Positions 45,889 through 55,930 of a DNA stretch of 64,000 bases are shown here, piece by piece. The notes beneath the pieces are model-generated. The model made no database searches, had not been told where the DNA came from, and worked only from the letters and a program-made list of their open reading frames with translations. The stretch lies in contig BSYQ01000004.1 in NCBI GenBank assembly GCA_030272585.1, forward strand, positions 806,001 to 870,000. Reading direction: 5' to 3'. The position numbers and the translations under genes are program-made. Every line of letters starts with the position of its first letter. Position 1 is the first letter of the stretch. This DNA comes from Bryopsis sp. KO-2023 (Eukaryota > Chlorophyta > Ulvophyceae > Bryopsidales > Bryopsidaceae).

Positions 45889-48800
45889 AGGTCCGGGGCG
45901 CGAGGCCACCTACCCTGGACACAAATGCGGGTGGTATCAGGGCCGAGGTTCCGGAAGATTTCGGGGAGGAGCAAGCAGAAGGAATAGATGATAGAAAAAT
46001 GACCAAGAGAGTTACTTGGCCGGACAAGGCGGAAGAGCATGAAAAACGGATAGACACTAGCTCCAGCTCGCATAGTTCCAATACTGCAGCGCGAGCCGAG
46101 TCCCATGGAACAGGACTCAGTGAAGGAGCGGATGATACTGGCCACGCACGGCCTGGGGTATCATCAGGGGAACCACCATCCACTGTACAGCTCGGCCCGC
46201 AAGGCAACCGAGGGATGGATGGTTCAAATTTTTCTCAAGTGCCGGGGGCACTCAGTCGCGCCGACTCTGCAGTGGCCGACAATTTTTCTTACATCGCCAG
46301 AACGGGAAACACCTGTTCCAAAGGGCGGTTTACTGGCTTCGAGATAGCCATTCAAGTTGGAGACCGACCGGTGAAGGCGTATGTGGATAGCGGAAGTTGG
46401 GAAAACTACATCTCAACGGCAACTCAAGCACGACTGGAATTGGAGGCAACCGGAGAGCACCGCACCCTGGTCATGGCGGATGGTTCCAAGGGCTCAACCC
46501 GGGGCCGAGCCGAACATGTTCGATTTCGATCGGGCCGAGCCACTTTTGTCGCGGATTTCCACATCTTTCCCGACATGGCATACGAGATGATTTTGGGCAT
46601 CCCGTGGCTTGTAGCCGAAAACCCCGATCTCTGCTTTCGGACACGGACAATCTCGGTTCAGCGGGGGAAGACAAGGATTTCTCTTCCTCTAGCTATCTCG
46701 GGCAAGCCTCGACCCACCGAGACTATGAGCGTGGGCGACATGGAACAGACATCCGCGGCCAAGCTTTTAAAGGATGCGCGTGCTGGACAAGGAGACGTTG
46801 TGATGGTAGTGGTTACCGAAGCCGAGGCCGAACAAAACGATGAACATACCAAAGATGATATCAGCAAGTTGGTTCGGCCCGAGCTCTCAAAAGCGATCAC
46901 CCAGCTCTTAACGGACTACAAGCGAGTATTCGCATCTGACCTTCCTAAAGGACCACCACCGGTCAGGAACGGTCATGAATTCGAGATCGAGCTGGAGGAA
47001 GGAACGAAGCCGATTTTTCGGCCTATGTACAAGCTCTCTCCAGCCGAACTCGCGGAGGTCCGGAAGCAGCTCGACTACATGTTGGACCGGGAGCTGATTC
47101 GGCCCTCAAAGAGCCCGTGGGGCGCCCCCATTCTTTTCGCCAACAAGAAGGATGGAGGGCTTCGCTTTTGCATTGACTACCGGAGGATCAACCAGCGGAC
47201 GGTCAAGAACCGCTACCCACTCCCTCTCCCTGAGGAATTATTGGACCGCCTCCAGGGAGCCAAAATCTTCACTCGGCTGGACTTGCGCTCGGGGTATTGG
47301 CAGATGCCCATCCGGGCCGAAGATCAGGAGAAGACCGCTTTTCGGACCCGTTATGGGCACTACGAATACAAAGTAGTGCCCTTCGGCCTAACGAACGCAC
47401 CCCCGCAGTTCATGGCGATGGTGAACGACCTCTTCCGGGATTTCCACGATAAGTTTCTTGTGGTCTTCCTGGACGACATCATCGTCTACAGTAAAACGGA
47501 GGAGGACCACGCGGAGCACCTTCGGCTCGTGCTGGACAAACTGGCCGAGCATCAGCTCTACGCGAAGGCGTCAAAGTGTTCCATCGCCGTCAAAGAACTG
47601 GATTTCGTGGGGCATTGGATTTCGGCCGACGGCATCTCCCCTCATCGCAGCAAGACCCAAGCCATTCAAGATTGGAAGCCCCTACAGTCTGTGCCGGAAG
47701 TGCGGAGTTTTCTGGGCATGGTGTCCTACTACCGACGCTTCATCAGGGAGTTTTCAAGGATTGCTGCTCCCATCCAGAAGCTCGTCAAGAAGGACCAAGC
47801 CTGGGAATGGGGTCCGGCCCAGACAGCAGCGTTTCAAGAGCTCAAGGACCGACTCACTTCGGCCCCAGTACTCTTGATCCCGGACCCGGCCAAGCCGTAT
47901 GTTGTTGCCACGGATGCATCGGACTTCGCATTAGGAGCTACCTTAATGCAGGGCAGCAAGGAGGAAGGTTATCAGCCCATTGCATTTTTGAGCCGTTCCC
48001 TGAACTCAGCTGAGCAGAAGTATTCGGCCTACGAAAGGGAACTATTGGGCATCTCCTATGCTCTCGCCCAATGGCGTCACTACCTGGAAGGAGCTCCTGG
48101 TGGAACTACGGTGTATACGGATCACCTCCCAGCTACCCATTTTCTACAGCAACGCGTCCTTTCACGGACTCAAACGCGTTGGTTGAAGTCTGGATCGTTC
48201 CAGTCTATCAAGCCGAAGATTTTATATCTTCCGGGCCGAGCCAATTTTGTGGCCGATGCGCTTTCTCGCAAGCCACAACTCCGGCTCAATGCGATTTTGG
48301 GGGCCAAAATCTCGCCCGGGGAGGCACAAGACTGGCAAGCCGCCATAAAGGAGGACCCTATTCTTCGACCAATCGTGACCCAACTTGAAGAGGGACGAGC
48401 AGTGCAGGGGTACACCCTGACCCCAGATGGACTGCTCATGTATCAAGCCAAGGACGTTGGAGCCGAGCCGAAACTCGTTGTGCCGGTTTCTAAACGCCAG
48501 GTGGTATTGCACGACCACCACGATGTGCCGATGGCGGGACATCCAGGGAAAGCTCGGACAGCCGAGCTTGTGAGCCGAAGACATTGGTGGAGAGGCTGGC
48601 GCCGAGCCGTGAACCACTATGTCGAATCGTGCCCCACTTGCCAAATGATGAAGACCGAGAATTCTAAGCAGAAAGGGTTGCTACACCCTCTGCCAGTTCC
48701 GGCCTACAAGTGGGAGCAGCTGACGACCGACCTCGTTACTGACTTACCGAAGTCTAACGGGTACACGGCCGTGGCTGTCTTTGTGGATCGGCTCACGAAG

Positions 48801-49778
48801 ATGTGCAAGTTCGTCCCGTGCACCAAGGAGGTTTCGGCGAAAGGATATGCCGAGCTCTTTCTCTCCAAAGTATTCCCCACCTCAGGGATACCGGAAGTTA
48901 TCGTGTCTGACCGAGACCCAAGATTTACGAGCCAGTTCTACAAGGAGTTGTTTCGGCTCGTGGGCACCGATCTAAGGATGTCGACCGCTCACCATCCGCA
49001 ATCTGATGGACAGAGCGAAGTAACAATCCGAACACTGGAGAACTTCCTTCGGCCCTACATTGAAGCGAGGCCGGAGACATGGAGCGAATACCTCAGCACG
49101 GCCGAATTTGCTGCAAACAATTCGGTCAACGCCAGCACCAAATACACCCCTTTCTACCTGATGTATGGGCAACACCCAAGAGGCCTGGAGGCCGACCGGC
49201 CGAGTACTAACGTGGAGGCGGCCGAGGCCATGGTGAGCCGAATGAACCGAGACCTGGAGGAGGCCAAAGCAAACTACGCTTCGGCCCAGGAGACCATGTG
49301 TGTGAGCGCCAACAAAAAGAGGCGACATGTGGAATTCGCAGTGGGACAGGAGGTTTGCCTCCGAAGTGCCCACCTCCCTCTGGCCGTAACCAAGCACATT
49401 CCGGCCAAGGTCAGGCGAAGGTTCATCGGGCCGTTCAAGGTTGAGGCCGTAATATCACCAGTGGCCTATAGGCTCGACCTCCCACCAGGCTGGAGGCTTC
49501 ACCCTACATTCCACGTCTCCAAGCTCAAGGAATACAAGCGGTCCGAGGAGTTCGTGCGGGATGCACCTCCCGGCCCGGCTCTTATCGATGAGCTGGATGG
49601 AGAAGAGGAATACGAAGTGGAGGCTATTGTCAGGGAGAAAGGAAAGGGAAGAGGAAAACGTTATTTGGTTTGCTGGAAAGGATACCAACCCCATGAGGCA
49701 ACATGGGAGCCGAAGGAGAGTCTGACACATTGTTCAGATCTGCTGGCCGAGTTCGTTGCACGAACGGGCCGAGCATGA
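45813..49778 (+). CDS. Element B pol: protease, RT, RNase H, integrase, chromodomain (1321 aa)
   Basis: Overlaps the end of gag by 76 bases in the -1 register, so gag-pol frameshifting is likely. Protease active site VDSGS near residue 192 (DSGS in place of the usual DTGA/DSGA). RT: LRFCIDYRRINQRTVKNRYP, RLDLRSGYWQMPI, catalytic VVFLDDIIVYS (D554-D555). RNase H: YVVATDASDFALGATLM and VYTDHLPATHFLQ. Integrase: HHCC zinc region about 900-945 (CPTCQMMK); triad D in TDLVTDLPKS, D in VSDRDPRFTS and E in DGQSEVTIRT, 35 residues after the second D. C-terminal chromodomain from about 1267 (YEVEAIVREKGKGRGKRYLV, then CWKGYQPHEATWEPKESL), which defines chromoviruses and targets integration to marked chromatin. 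All catalytic residues are present. Confidence 0.96.
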   Translation: MLLVRRRSWDQELSQALGRKAFDKLKVRGARPPTLDTNAGGIRAEVPEDFGEEQAEGIDDRKMTKRVTWPDKAEEHEKRIDTSSSSHSSNTAARAESHGTGLSEGADDTGHARPGVSSGEPPSTVQLGPQGNRGMDGSNFSQVPGALSRADSAVADNFSYIARTGNTCSKGRFTGFEIAIQVGDRPVKAYVDSGSWENYISTATQARLELEATGEHRTLVMADGSKGSTRGRAEHVRFRSGRATFVADFHIFPDMAYEMILGIPWLVAENPDLCFRTRTISVQRGKTRISLPLAISGKPRPTETMSVGDMEQTSAAKLLKDARAGQGDVVMVVVTEAEAEQNDEHTKDDISKLVRPELSKAITQLLTDYKRVFASDLPKGPPPVRNGHEFEIELEEGTKPIFRPMYKLSPAELAEVRKQLDYMLDRELIRPSKSPWGAPILFANKKDGGLRFCIDYRRINQRTVKNRYPLPLPEELLDRLQGAKIFTRLDLRSGYWQMPIRAEDQEKTAFRTRYGHYEYKVVPFGLTNAPPQFMAMVNDLFRDFHDKFLVVFLDDIIVYSKTEEDHAEHLRLVLDKLAEHQLYAKASKCSIAVKELDFVGHWISADGISPHRSKTQAIQDWKPLQSVPEVRSFLGMVSYYRRFIREFSRIAAPIQKLVKKDQAWEWGPAQTAAFQELKDRLTSAPVLLIPDPAKPYVVATDASDFALGATLMQGSKEEGYQPIAFLSRSLNSAEQKYSAYERELLGISYALAQWRHYLEGAPGGTTVYTDHLPATHFLQQRVLSRTQTRWLKSGSFQSIKPKILYLPGRANFVADALSRKPQLRLNAILGAKISPGEAQDWQAAIKEDPILRPIVTQLEEGRAVQGYTLTPDGLLMYQAKDVGAEPKLVVPVSKRQVVLHDHHDVPMAGHPGKARTAELVSRRHWWRGWRRAVNHYVESCPTCQMMKTENSKQKGLLHPLPVPAYKWEQLTTDLVTDLPKSNGYTAVAVFVDRLTKMCKFVPCTKEVSAKGYAELFLSKVFPTSGIPEVIVSDRDPRFTSQFYKELFRLVGTDLRMSTAHHPQSDGQSEVTIRTLENFLRPYIEARPETWSEYLSTAEFAANNSVNASTKYTPFYLMYGQHPRGLEADRPSTNVEAAEAMVSRMNRDLEEAKANYASAQETMCVSANKKRRHVEFAVGQEVCLRSAHLPLAVTKHIPAKVRRRFIGPFKVEAVISPVAYRLDLPPGWRLHPTFHVSKLKEYKRSEEFVRDAPPGPALIDELDGEEEYEVEAIVREKGKGRGKRYLVCWKGYQPHEATWEPKESLTHCSDLLAEFVARTGRA

Positions 49779-50100
49779 CTGAAGGAAGCTTCTGATGCAA
49801 CTGACGAGGGTGATGGGGGAGTTGGAAGTCATGATGACGAACTGATGAGGTCAACCTCGGCCGGAATGGGACGGTACCTCAAACGAGGCGGTACCTCGGA
49901 AGTTCGGAGGGAATTCCCATCCCTCGTCACATCAGAGTGTACCTTTCAGTTGCGCACTGTGTCTGACCGGTACCTCATCGGCGAATTTAAGGAGAAGTAA
50001 CGAAGGCGCTACAGAAAGCCTTTGTTTGATTGAGTCAGAGAAAAAAAAAAGGAGAGAGAGCCCACACGGCCGAACACAGAAAAGAAAGGAAAGAGGAGCC

Positions 50101-51324
50101 ATGGATCTGACAGCGGCCAACTTGGAGCGATTTCTGCAGGACGCGCGACAGTCCACTGAGCAGAAGAACAAGCTCGAGGCCGAACTTGCCGAATGGCAAA
50201 ATAGGGCCAACGAGGCGGAGAAGCGGGCAAAAGCCGCTGAGGAGAAAGTGGCTCAGTTGGAGGAACAGCTGAAAACGCAGCGCTTGGATGCGTTTCGGCA
50301 AGCAGCAGTGTGGGGGCAGGAAAGGGAAAGGCTGGCGAAAACAGCCATGGCCGAAGCTATCGACACTCTCAATCGTGGACTGCAGCGTATGGAAATGGAC
50401 CAACCTCTGGCCGGGGAAAAAGAAAAAGAAAAAGAGCACGTGGAAACCGAAACAGTGGAGGACTCGGTACAAGAAGAAGTCGCTGCGGAGAGGCCACCAG
50501 AGGGACCATCGTCAACCCCACTGAAGGTGGTGGTCCCGCGACGAAAGAGGTCGAGGAAGCTCAAAGGCCGAGGGGTGGGGAGGTTCATCCTGGATGAGGC
50601 CATGGAAGTGGACCAGGCTGAGGCCGAGGGGGAAGATGAGCAGCAGCTCTGGGATTACACGGAAGATCCCTACGCTGACTTGGAGGACGCTCTTCCCCCG
50701 AGGCCGAAGCCTGGTCCCGTGCTGCTATCCGGGAGTGAGGATGACCTCATTTCGGAGGAGCCTCCGAAAACGTCGTCCCTACCTCCACCACCACCTCCAG
50801 CACCTGCTCCGTCCACGTTCGCCTGCGCTGCTTGCGCATATCCGCGGGAAGCTCCCCGCCCTGGTTTGGATCGGGTGCTCTGCAACAAAGGGCATCTTTT
50901 GTGCAAAAAACACAATGTGGGGTTGAGGATCGCGGCACGAGCAGGAGCTCTCATCTCGGCCGACGAGTCGGGAGGACCTTACCTCCCCCGCATACAGGAT
51001 CTCATCGGTGAGGGAGACCAAGGCGTCAGGCCGATCCTCCCATTCGACGCCCCACTTCCGGATTGTCCAAGCTGTACCAAGGAGTCGTTAAAAGGTCGCT
51101 GGCCGGGCAAGCTCAAAGAGCAGATCGGCACCTGGAATACTCAGTATTTCCAGGCTCTCGGCTTGGAACTCCCAGGAGCAGCCAGATCGCACCGCCAGCC
51201 GAGCCACCCACCACCATCACCAGACCAACCATCAGCACCTTCCTCGGCGACTCGCCTTCCGCTCCCTCCACGTAGCCCAGCAACGTCCAAGAGGCATGGG
51301 CCGAGAACCAGGTCGCAGAAATAG
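50101..51324 (+). CDS. Element B extra 3' ORF: coiled coil plus RING-like zinc-binding domain (407 aa)
   Basis: Separate ORF between pol and the 3' LTR, in the position of env. The ATG is in good context (GAGCCATGG) after a purine-rich leader. Residues 1 to about 110 form a coiled coil (ANEAEKRAKAAEEKVAQLEE). A basic segment VVPRRKRSRKLKGRG follows, then an acidic region and a Pro-rich stretch. Next come cysteines and histidines in RING order: C242-x2-C245-x15-C261-x3-H265-x2-C268-x2-H271-x50-C322-x2-C325. The C-terminus is Pro/Ser-rich and basic. No signal peptide or membrane segment, so it is not an envelope. An E3 ubiquitin-ligase-like or nucleic-acid-binding accessory role is inference; the final loop is slightly longer than the classic RING range. 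Confidence 0.75.
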   Translation: MDLTAANLERFLQDARQSTEQKNKLEAELAEWQNRANEAEKRAKAAEEKVAQLEEQLKTQRLDAFRQAAVWGQERERLAKTAMAEAIDTLNRGLQRMEMDQPLAGEKEKEKEHVETETVEDSVQEEVAAERPPEGPSSTPLKVVVPRRKRSRKLKGRGVGRFILDEAMEVDQAEAEGEDEQQLWDYTEDPYADLEDALPPRPKPGPVLLSGSEDDLISEEPPKTSSLPPPPPPAPAPSTFACAACAYPREAPRPGLDRVLCNKGHLLCKKHNVGLRIAARAGALISADESGGPYLPRIQDLIGEGDQGVRPILPFDAPLPDCPSCTKESLKGRWPGKLKEQIGTWNTQYFQALGLELPGAARSHRQPSHPPPSPDQPSAPSSATRLPLPPRSPATSKRHGPRTRSQK

Positions 51325-51979
51325 GCGAACTGGGGTCGGGAACGAAAGAGAGAAGGGCAAGGGATGTTTGGGTGTGTTTTACAGTGACATGGTGGGAGCC
51401 CTTGGATTGGGCTGAGTTTTTTCCTATGTTGATTTTCTGCAGTATGTTTTTCTGAGGGTTATACAAGGGCCAGACTGATTTTTATGATTTTTACTGTTTT
51501 GATTCCTGAGGGAGGACAGTAGGGGTAAACAATGCTTAGACCAACCCTGGGAGGGTTATTGGGTTATTTTCTGGATAAGGGACATTCAGGTCCAGAACTG
51601 GGTTATTTTGTTTTGAGTTCTGACCCAATGGTTTTTATACAAGTGGATTGGCCAGGCTGGGTCAATCACCTGCTTTCTGGATACTTATAAGGGAATCTGA
51701 ATTTGGACCTTATGGGTTGCTTTGTGCAAACAGTTAGCTGGTTTACAGTACATGATTCGGCCTGCAGGTGGCAGCCTTATCATTTGGTTGATTTTTGTTG
51801 ATAATTCGCTTAGAGTTTTTGAACACTCTTTTAATTTCAGCGAAGGTTAAACATTATTTGACTCCCTTAAAAGCTACAGGCTTGTTGGATGCCTTGAAAG
51901 CGTTTTGTGTGTGTCTATGCGTATGTGTGAGTGTAACCCCCAAATTTCGGTTACTTGGGTACGCGAGGCGCGTACTTGC
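51325..51979 (+). other. 3' noncoding region of element B
   Basis: TG-rich sequence between the extra ORF and the polypurine tract; no gene seen. It is less GC-rich than the coding part and lacks the CGGCC words that fill the rest of the element. Confidence 0.5.
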
Positions 51980-51995
51980 GTGGGGGGGGAGTGGT
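51980..51995 (+). promoter_or_regulatory. Polypurine tract of element B
   Basis: GTGGGGGGGGAGTGGT immediately precedes the 3' LTR, the normal place for plus-strand priming. Confidence 0.8.
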
Positions 51996-52384
51996 TGATA
52001 CGAACGTCCGTCGTATGACACGCGGTTCGGCCCACTCACCCAACACGTGGTTCGGCCTGACAGTAGTCGGACCGAACCAGCTCACCATCATCATAGCCAC
52101 ACATTAAGGGAGAGGGCCAGGCCGCCTCTGAGGTGGCAACCCTCAGTTCGGCCTGGAGCCTCACATTCAGCTTAGGGTCCATTAGGACACGGCCAAGGGG
52201 CCATTAGGACGCTGAGTTGGATGAAAGGGTTGGACAGGCTGTCGGCCCGGCCGAATACTTATTCGGCCCGGACCACAGCCTTATTGTAACTTGGACTATT
52301 GTAAAGATCCTTGTTTGAGAAAGTCTTTCCGTGCTCTAGACGTAAGTCCACTCGACTAGTCTATTTGTTCCAACGTTTGTATCA
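51996..52384 (+). repeat. 3' LTR of element B (389 bp)
   Basis: Same length and boundaries as 42780-43168, no differences seen; followed by the GCTAG duplication. Confidence 0.95.
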
Positions 52385-52980
52385 GCTAGCGCATGTGTGC
52401 TGGCCGCGAGTTCGGCGTCACGACAGGGGTCGACTAGCGACCCGACTGCCAGTCGTGCATATCGCCTAAGAGATCGTTTTTCGTAGGGAGTTGTATCCGT
52501 TTCGCTGGAATCCATAGTGTTTTCGCTGGCTCCTTGTGTTCCCAGCCGCACGTTTCGTAGAAGTCATACCTCGGATGTCATAAAACAACAGTGCCGGCAG
52601 TAAGACTCCTAGTACTCTGCGCTAGCCATGGGTTGGCGTGCCAGCTATTCGATATCTTCCAACGTATCAATATACAACTTTTCCTACGTCATCGACCTCG
52701 TCAGGAATTGAACCCGACGTACGAACCACCAGGTCTCACATAGAGCAGCGTAAAATACGACTGTTTATCAGTGTGAGTTGGCAATTCCATTCTTCCGAAT
52801 TATCATCGGAATAATCATTACATCTGGTGGCAGTACATCTGCCATGTTCTTTCTAGCTCCGTCACAACAGGCCCTTTTGTGATGTTGAGTAGTGTGAGAA
52901 AGGGGTGGATGAGATCCGTGCCCTCTTTGATTGGAAATCCTTTCCATGCCCAGGTCTGGGTGGGCAGCCGAATCATTTAA

Positions 52981-53492
52981 ATGATTAAAAAGAAAACTAA
53001 TTTTGTTATGGACTGTGTGCGGTTTGTCAGCGGGTTTTTTTCCCCACTCTGTAGCTTACTCAATGATTAAATGTTTCGACTTTTGTTTTTTTATTTTGTT
53101 TTTTATTTGGCGGGGGCATAGATAGGGTGTACTTCCACAAAGATTATAAATCAAAGCTATTTTGTACAATTTTTGAGATCTCGTGCTGAACTGAGGAAGG
53201 CGTAGCAAGCAAGGTTATTTCTTCTTGGACAATTTTTTTGTATCTACTTGCAATAGAGGCGTTATTACACCGGTCCGTATCTACAAACACTGATTGTCAT
53301 TCAAAAAGAAATAGAGGCAATAGAGGCTCGGGCTTCTGCGCATACAATTTTTGGTTTGGTTTGGTAGCAAGCAAGGTGGTGCTAACTTGCAACAACCCCA
53401 TACATCAAATTTCACTGGAACGTGATGTGTTTGTCTTTGTTGGATTTAATTTAGCGATGATGGAGGGAAAGTGTAAAAATTGTTGCGCAACT
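52981..53492. other. 3' flank of the protease-ankyrin remnant
   Basis: Shares a T-rich block with a GGGGGCATA motif with the 3' flanks of the intact genes (59.3 and 63.0 kb). No coding pattern. Confidence 0.45.
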
Positions 53493-53496
53493 GCAC

Positions 53497-55751
53497 GTCG
53501 GAAAAATGTCACGTGTTGATTACGAGTTGAATCAACCGTGTTGAAACAACACGATCGTCAACACGCGTGTTGATTCAACTCATGTTGATTCAACAAGACG
53601 TGTTGACGATCGTGTTGATTCAACTGAGGATGCAACTGGGTTGATTCAACTGGTACGTGTTGACGATCGTGTTGATTCAACTGAGGAATCAACTGGGTTG
53701 ATTCAACTGGTACGTGTTGACGATCGTGTTGATTCAACTGAGGAATCAACTGGGATGCATGAAAGCATATCTAATTTTTAAATGCACATCATGAATTGTG
53801 GGATTCGAACCCACCACACAATGTGTACCATGAATTCATTCTAATCAATCTTCTCATTAGAACCTGTTCAATATTGGGTATTTTTTGGGACATTGCTGAT
53901 GACAATGGTCTGAAACTCTTTGTTGGCTTCCGGCAAATACCCTCGATTGTCACGGAAGCTTCACACGCTTGTCGAACGGTTGTTCTAAGACCATAGCCCA
54001 CATTCCCCACAATAACGGAGTCGATGAGTTGACAATCTTTCATGCATCCTCAGCCACACATCCTCAGCCACAGAAGCACCAATGGAAATGACAAGACTAA
54101 ACACCCCCGCCTGGTTTGGAGCGGAAAGAGAGCTCCCCTTCGAACGCTTTTTTCATGCTGAAAAATATTTGTTGAAACAGATCCTGATATCAAGCCTCAT
54201 TTGTGTGGAGATTCTTTTCTTGTATCCATTTCCACTCACCAACTATTAAAACCACAGGCTTCGTCCGTCTAAGTTCACCACAAGGGATTGCATCTGGGGA
54301 CAATCCTGCCCCAACCATCAGCCGACCTCGCTCCTGGGCTTCCACCCAAAAGTGTTGCATTTTCATGCAGGAAAGCATGGGGAAAAAACTCCATCATCCT
54401 AGCGCTAACCCTGCTGATAGCAACACTCGGGGAGGACTCAGGGAGGAGTTCTTAGCGGAGACAATTATCCTTGTGGTGTCCAGAAAAAAAGCAGACCGAA
54501 TGGTTGCCTCCAAGTTTTGCTTTGAACACAGAGAGTGGCACAAAAAGTTATGGACCATGGTCAGGAGCCCATGGCACATGTGTGAAGGGCTATAGTTTGA
54601 CAGTCTTGGCCTTGGGGGTGACACTGTTTTGAATTTTGTATTTTTCTCTTTGGGGCCCTTTTAATGTTGAGGAGGGACAGGCGCCCCTAAAACCTGTTTT
54701 CAGCACGAGTGGTTTCCTGTCAACGAGAAAACTTTCAAGAACTGCAAGGACTCACAGGGTCTTTGACTTCATCGAGAGCCAACCAAACGGGCACCATGCT
54801 GCTAGCATACGACGCTGCCTAGGAAGCTCCAAAAATGGGACATACTCTAGCAGAGAGCAGTCCAATGAGACCCTGGAGCCGACATTGCACCCAACCAACA
54901 TTCAGATATCACAAAACATATGTTTATGTAGTTAAACCATTCCTGAAACACAAATAATATCTGCTTTACCAACTTTATTCAGTTCAACTTTGACAATTTT
55001 TCTTCTCTACAGGCACTGAAATGCCGGTATGCCCACCACCTGGGGCAGTTTGTTTGGTTTCTTTCTAGAAGTCAAGTGAACGACAATTTTCTGCGAAGTT
55101 CATGTCCCGACGTCGGTGGCCAGCGACAAGACCGAAGAAGGCCGTACACCTGAGATCTGCTCTGGTTGTCGAAAGCTCCTCGAGTGTGTCCAAACCGAGC
55201 CGTTTCCTTTTTCCCTTTTCGACCAAACGCCGGACCCCACGAGGAACCACAACTGGTGGATAATTCCAGACAAGAGGTCCGCCAGATCTAAATCACCACG
55301 AAAGAACCATTCCGAAACCCAGCAACGAACATTTCAACAGGCGCACGTCGTGTAAACCCCGAAAAAAAAACAGACAACGCAAAAACTGAAATGACCCGAC
55401 ACAGCGGGGTCAGACGAACCCAAGGGTGCTTGTACACAGAGTGCTCCAGCTGATTCCACCAGACACCAAGTTGCGGAGGACGCCCTTGTGGATGGGTGTT
55501 ATCGTTCACGAGCTTCGAGAGAAAAAAGTTCAACATGTGGAGATTTGCATGCTGGCGCTCTTGTGGAGGCGTGCAATACCTACCGTACGTGTGTTGAAAG
55601 CCACGAAAATCAACCGTCCTTTGAATAAAACGGTTGAATCAACACGACAGCATCGGAAATCGTCGTCGAGTTGAATCAACACGGTTGATTTTAGTCAAAT
55701 CAACAAGTGTTGAATCAACATGGTTGATTCAACACGTGACATTTTTCCGAC
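53497..55751. mobile_element. Non-autonomous TIR element (2,255 bp)
   Basis: Terminal inverted repeats begin GTCGGAAAAATGTCACGTG on both ends (the right end read in reverse complement) and continue four more bases. They are flanked by GCAC direct repeats (53493-53496, 55752-55755), a possible 4-bp target duplication. Subterminal regions are filled with TTGATTCAAC/GTTGAATCAAC words. No transposase recognised. Superfamily not assigned. Confidence 0.72.
53585..53754. repeat. 57-bp tandem repeat, about three units
   Basis: Two exact 57-base units at 53641-53697 and 53698-53754 (starting TTGATTCAACTGGTACGTG) preceded by a diverged 56-base unit. They form the left subterminal part of the TIR element. 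Unit length and absence of unique spacers exclude a CRISPR array. Confidence 0.85.
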
Positions 55752-55900
55752 GCACAAATAAGAAAGCAGGAGCAGCCACCACCACATATTGCTTGAGAGA
55801 CGACTTGTTTATGTCACCACCAGTGTAACTAGACCTGTTTCTCTTCAGAGGGGCAATAGTTGAAAGGTTTTGTTCTGGGCAGAGGCCTCGGTTTTGGAGA

Positions 55901-55930
55901 ATTTTGGGGCTTTTTAAAAAGCCCCAAAAT
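55901..55930. repeat. Perfect 30-bp palindrome
   Basis: ATTTTGGGGCTTTTT followed by its exact reverse complement with no spacer. It lies between the TIR element and the first intact protease-ankyrin gene. Confidence 0.85.

Larger units (their letters stand above)
42780..52384 (+). mobile_element. Chromovirus-type Ty3/gypsy retrotransposon B (9,605 bp), nested in the LTR of A
   Basis: Flanked by a perfect 5-bp duplication GCTAG (42775-42779 and 52385-52389); the unbroken site is visible at 33341-33345 in the other LTR of A. Organisation: 389-bp LTR, PBS, leader ORF, gag, pol (protease-RT-RNase H-integrase-chromodomain), extra 3' ORF, polypurine tract, 389-bp LTR. All ORFs are intact and the LTRs appear identical, so it looks recently active. 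Confidence 0.96.
32433..52866 (-). mobile_element. Ty3/gypsy LTR retrotransposon A (about 10.8 kb without its nested insert)
   Basis: Ends TGTGACG..CGTCACA are flanked by a perfect 5-bp duplication ACAGG (32428-32432 and 52867-52871). Gene order along the minus strand is gag-protease (41718), RT-RNase H (39733), an unknown ORF (37874), integrase (36585) and an unknown ORF (34993). The 3' LTR is intact at the left. The 5' LTR at the right is interrupted by element B. RT before integrase places it in Ty3/gypsy. No chromodomain is seen at the integrase end. Confidence 0.93.
32379..52980 (+). pseudogene. C-terminal remnant of a third protease-ankyrin gene, split by retrotransposon A
   Basis: Left piece 32379-32432 (CCAAGAGATCAAGTGTGTCA) matches the last ankyrin exon of the genes at 59.1 and 62.8 kb. 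The right piece from 52,867 continues the alignment (CTTTTGTGAT, then GATGAGATCCGTGCCCTCTT), past the former stop (TAG is now TTG), and into the shared 3' flank (CTGGGTGGGCAGC). Only about 100 bases of coding homology remain, so the copy was already truncated or strongly decayed. The intervening sequence is the nested element pair. Confidence 0.75.

Noticed and set aside
53585..53754. Direct repeats considered as a CRISPR array (also at 34,040-34,250)
   Set aside because: Units are contiguous with no unique spacers, and the host is a eukaryote.
53785..53850. tRNA-like T arm (GTGGGTTCGAATCCCAC on the minus strand)
   Set aside because: No D arm, anticodon arm or pairing acceptor stem at the right distance. 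At most a decayed tRNA-derived repeat.
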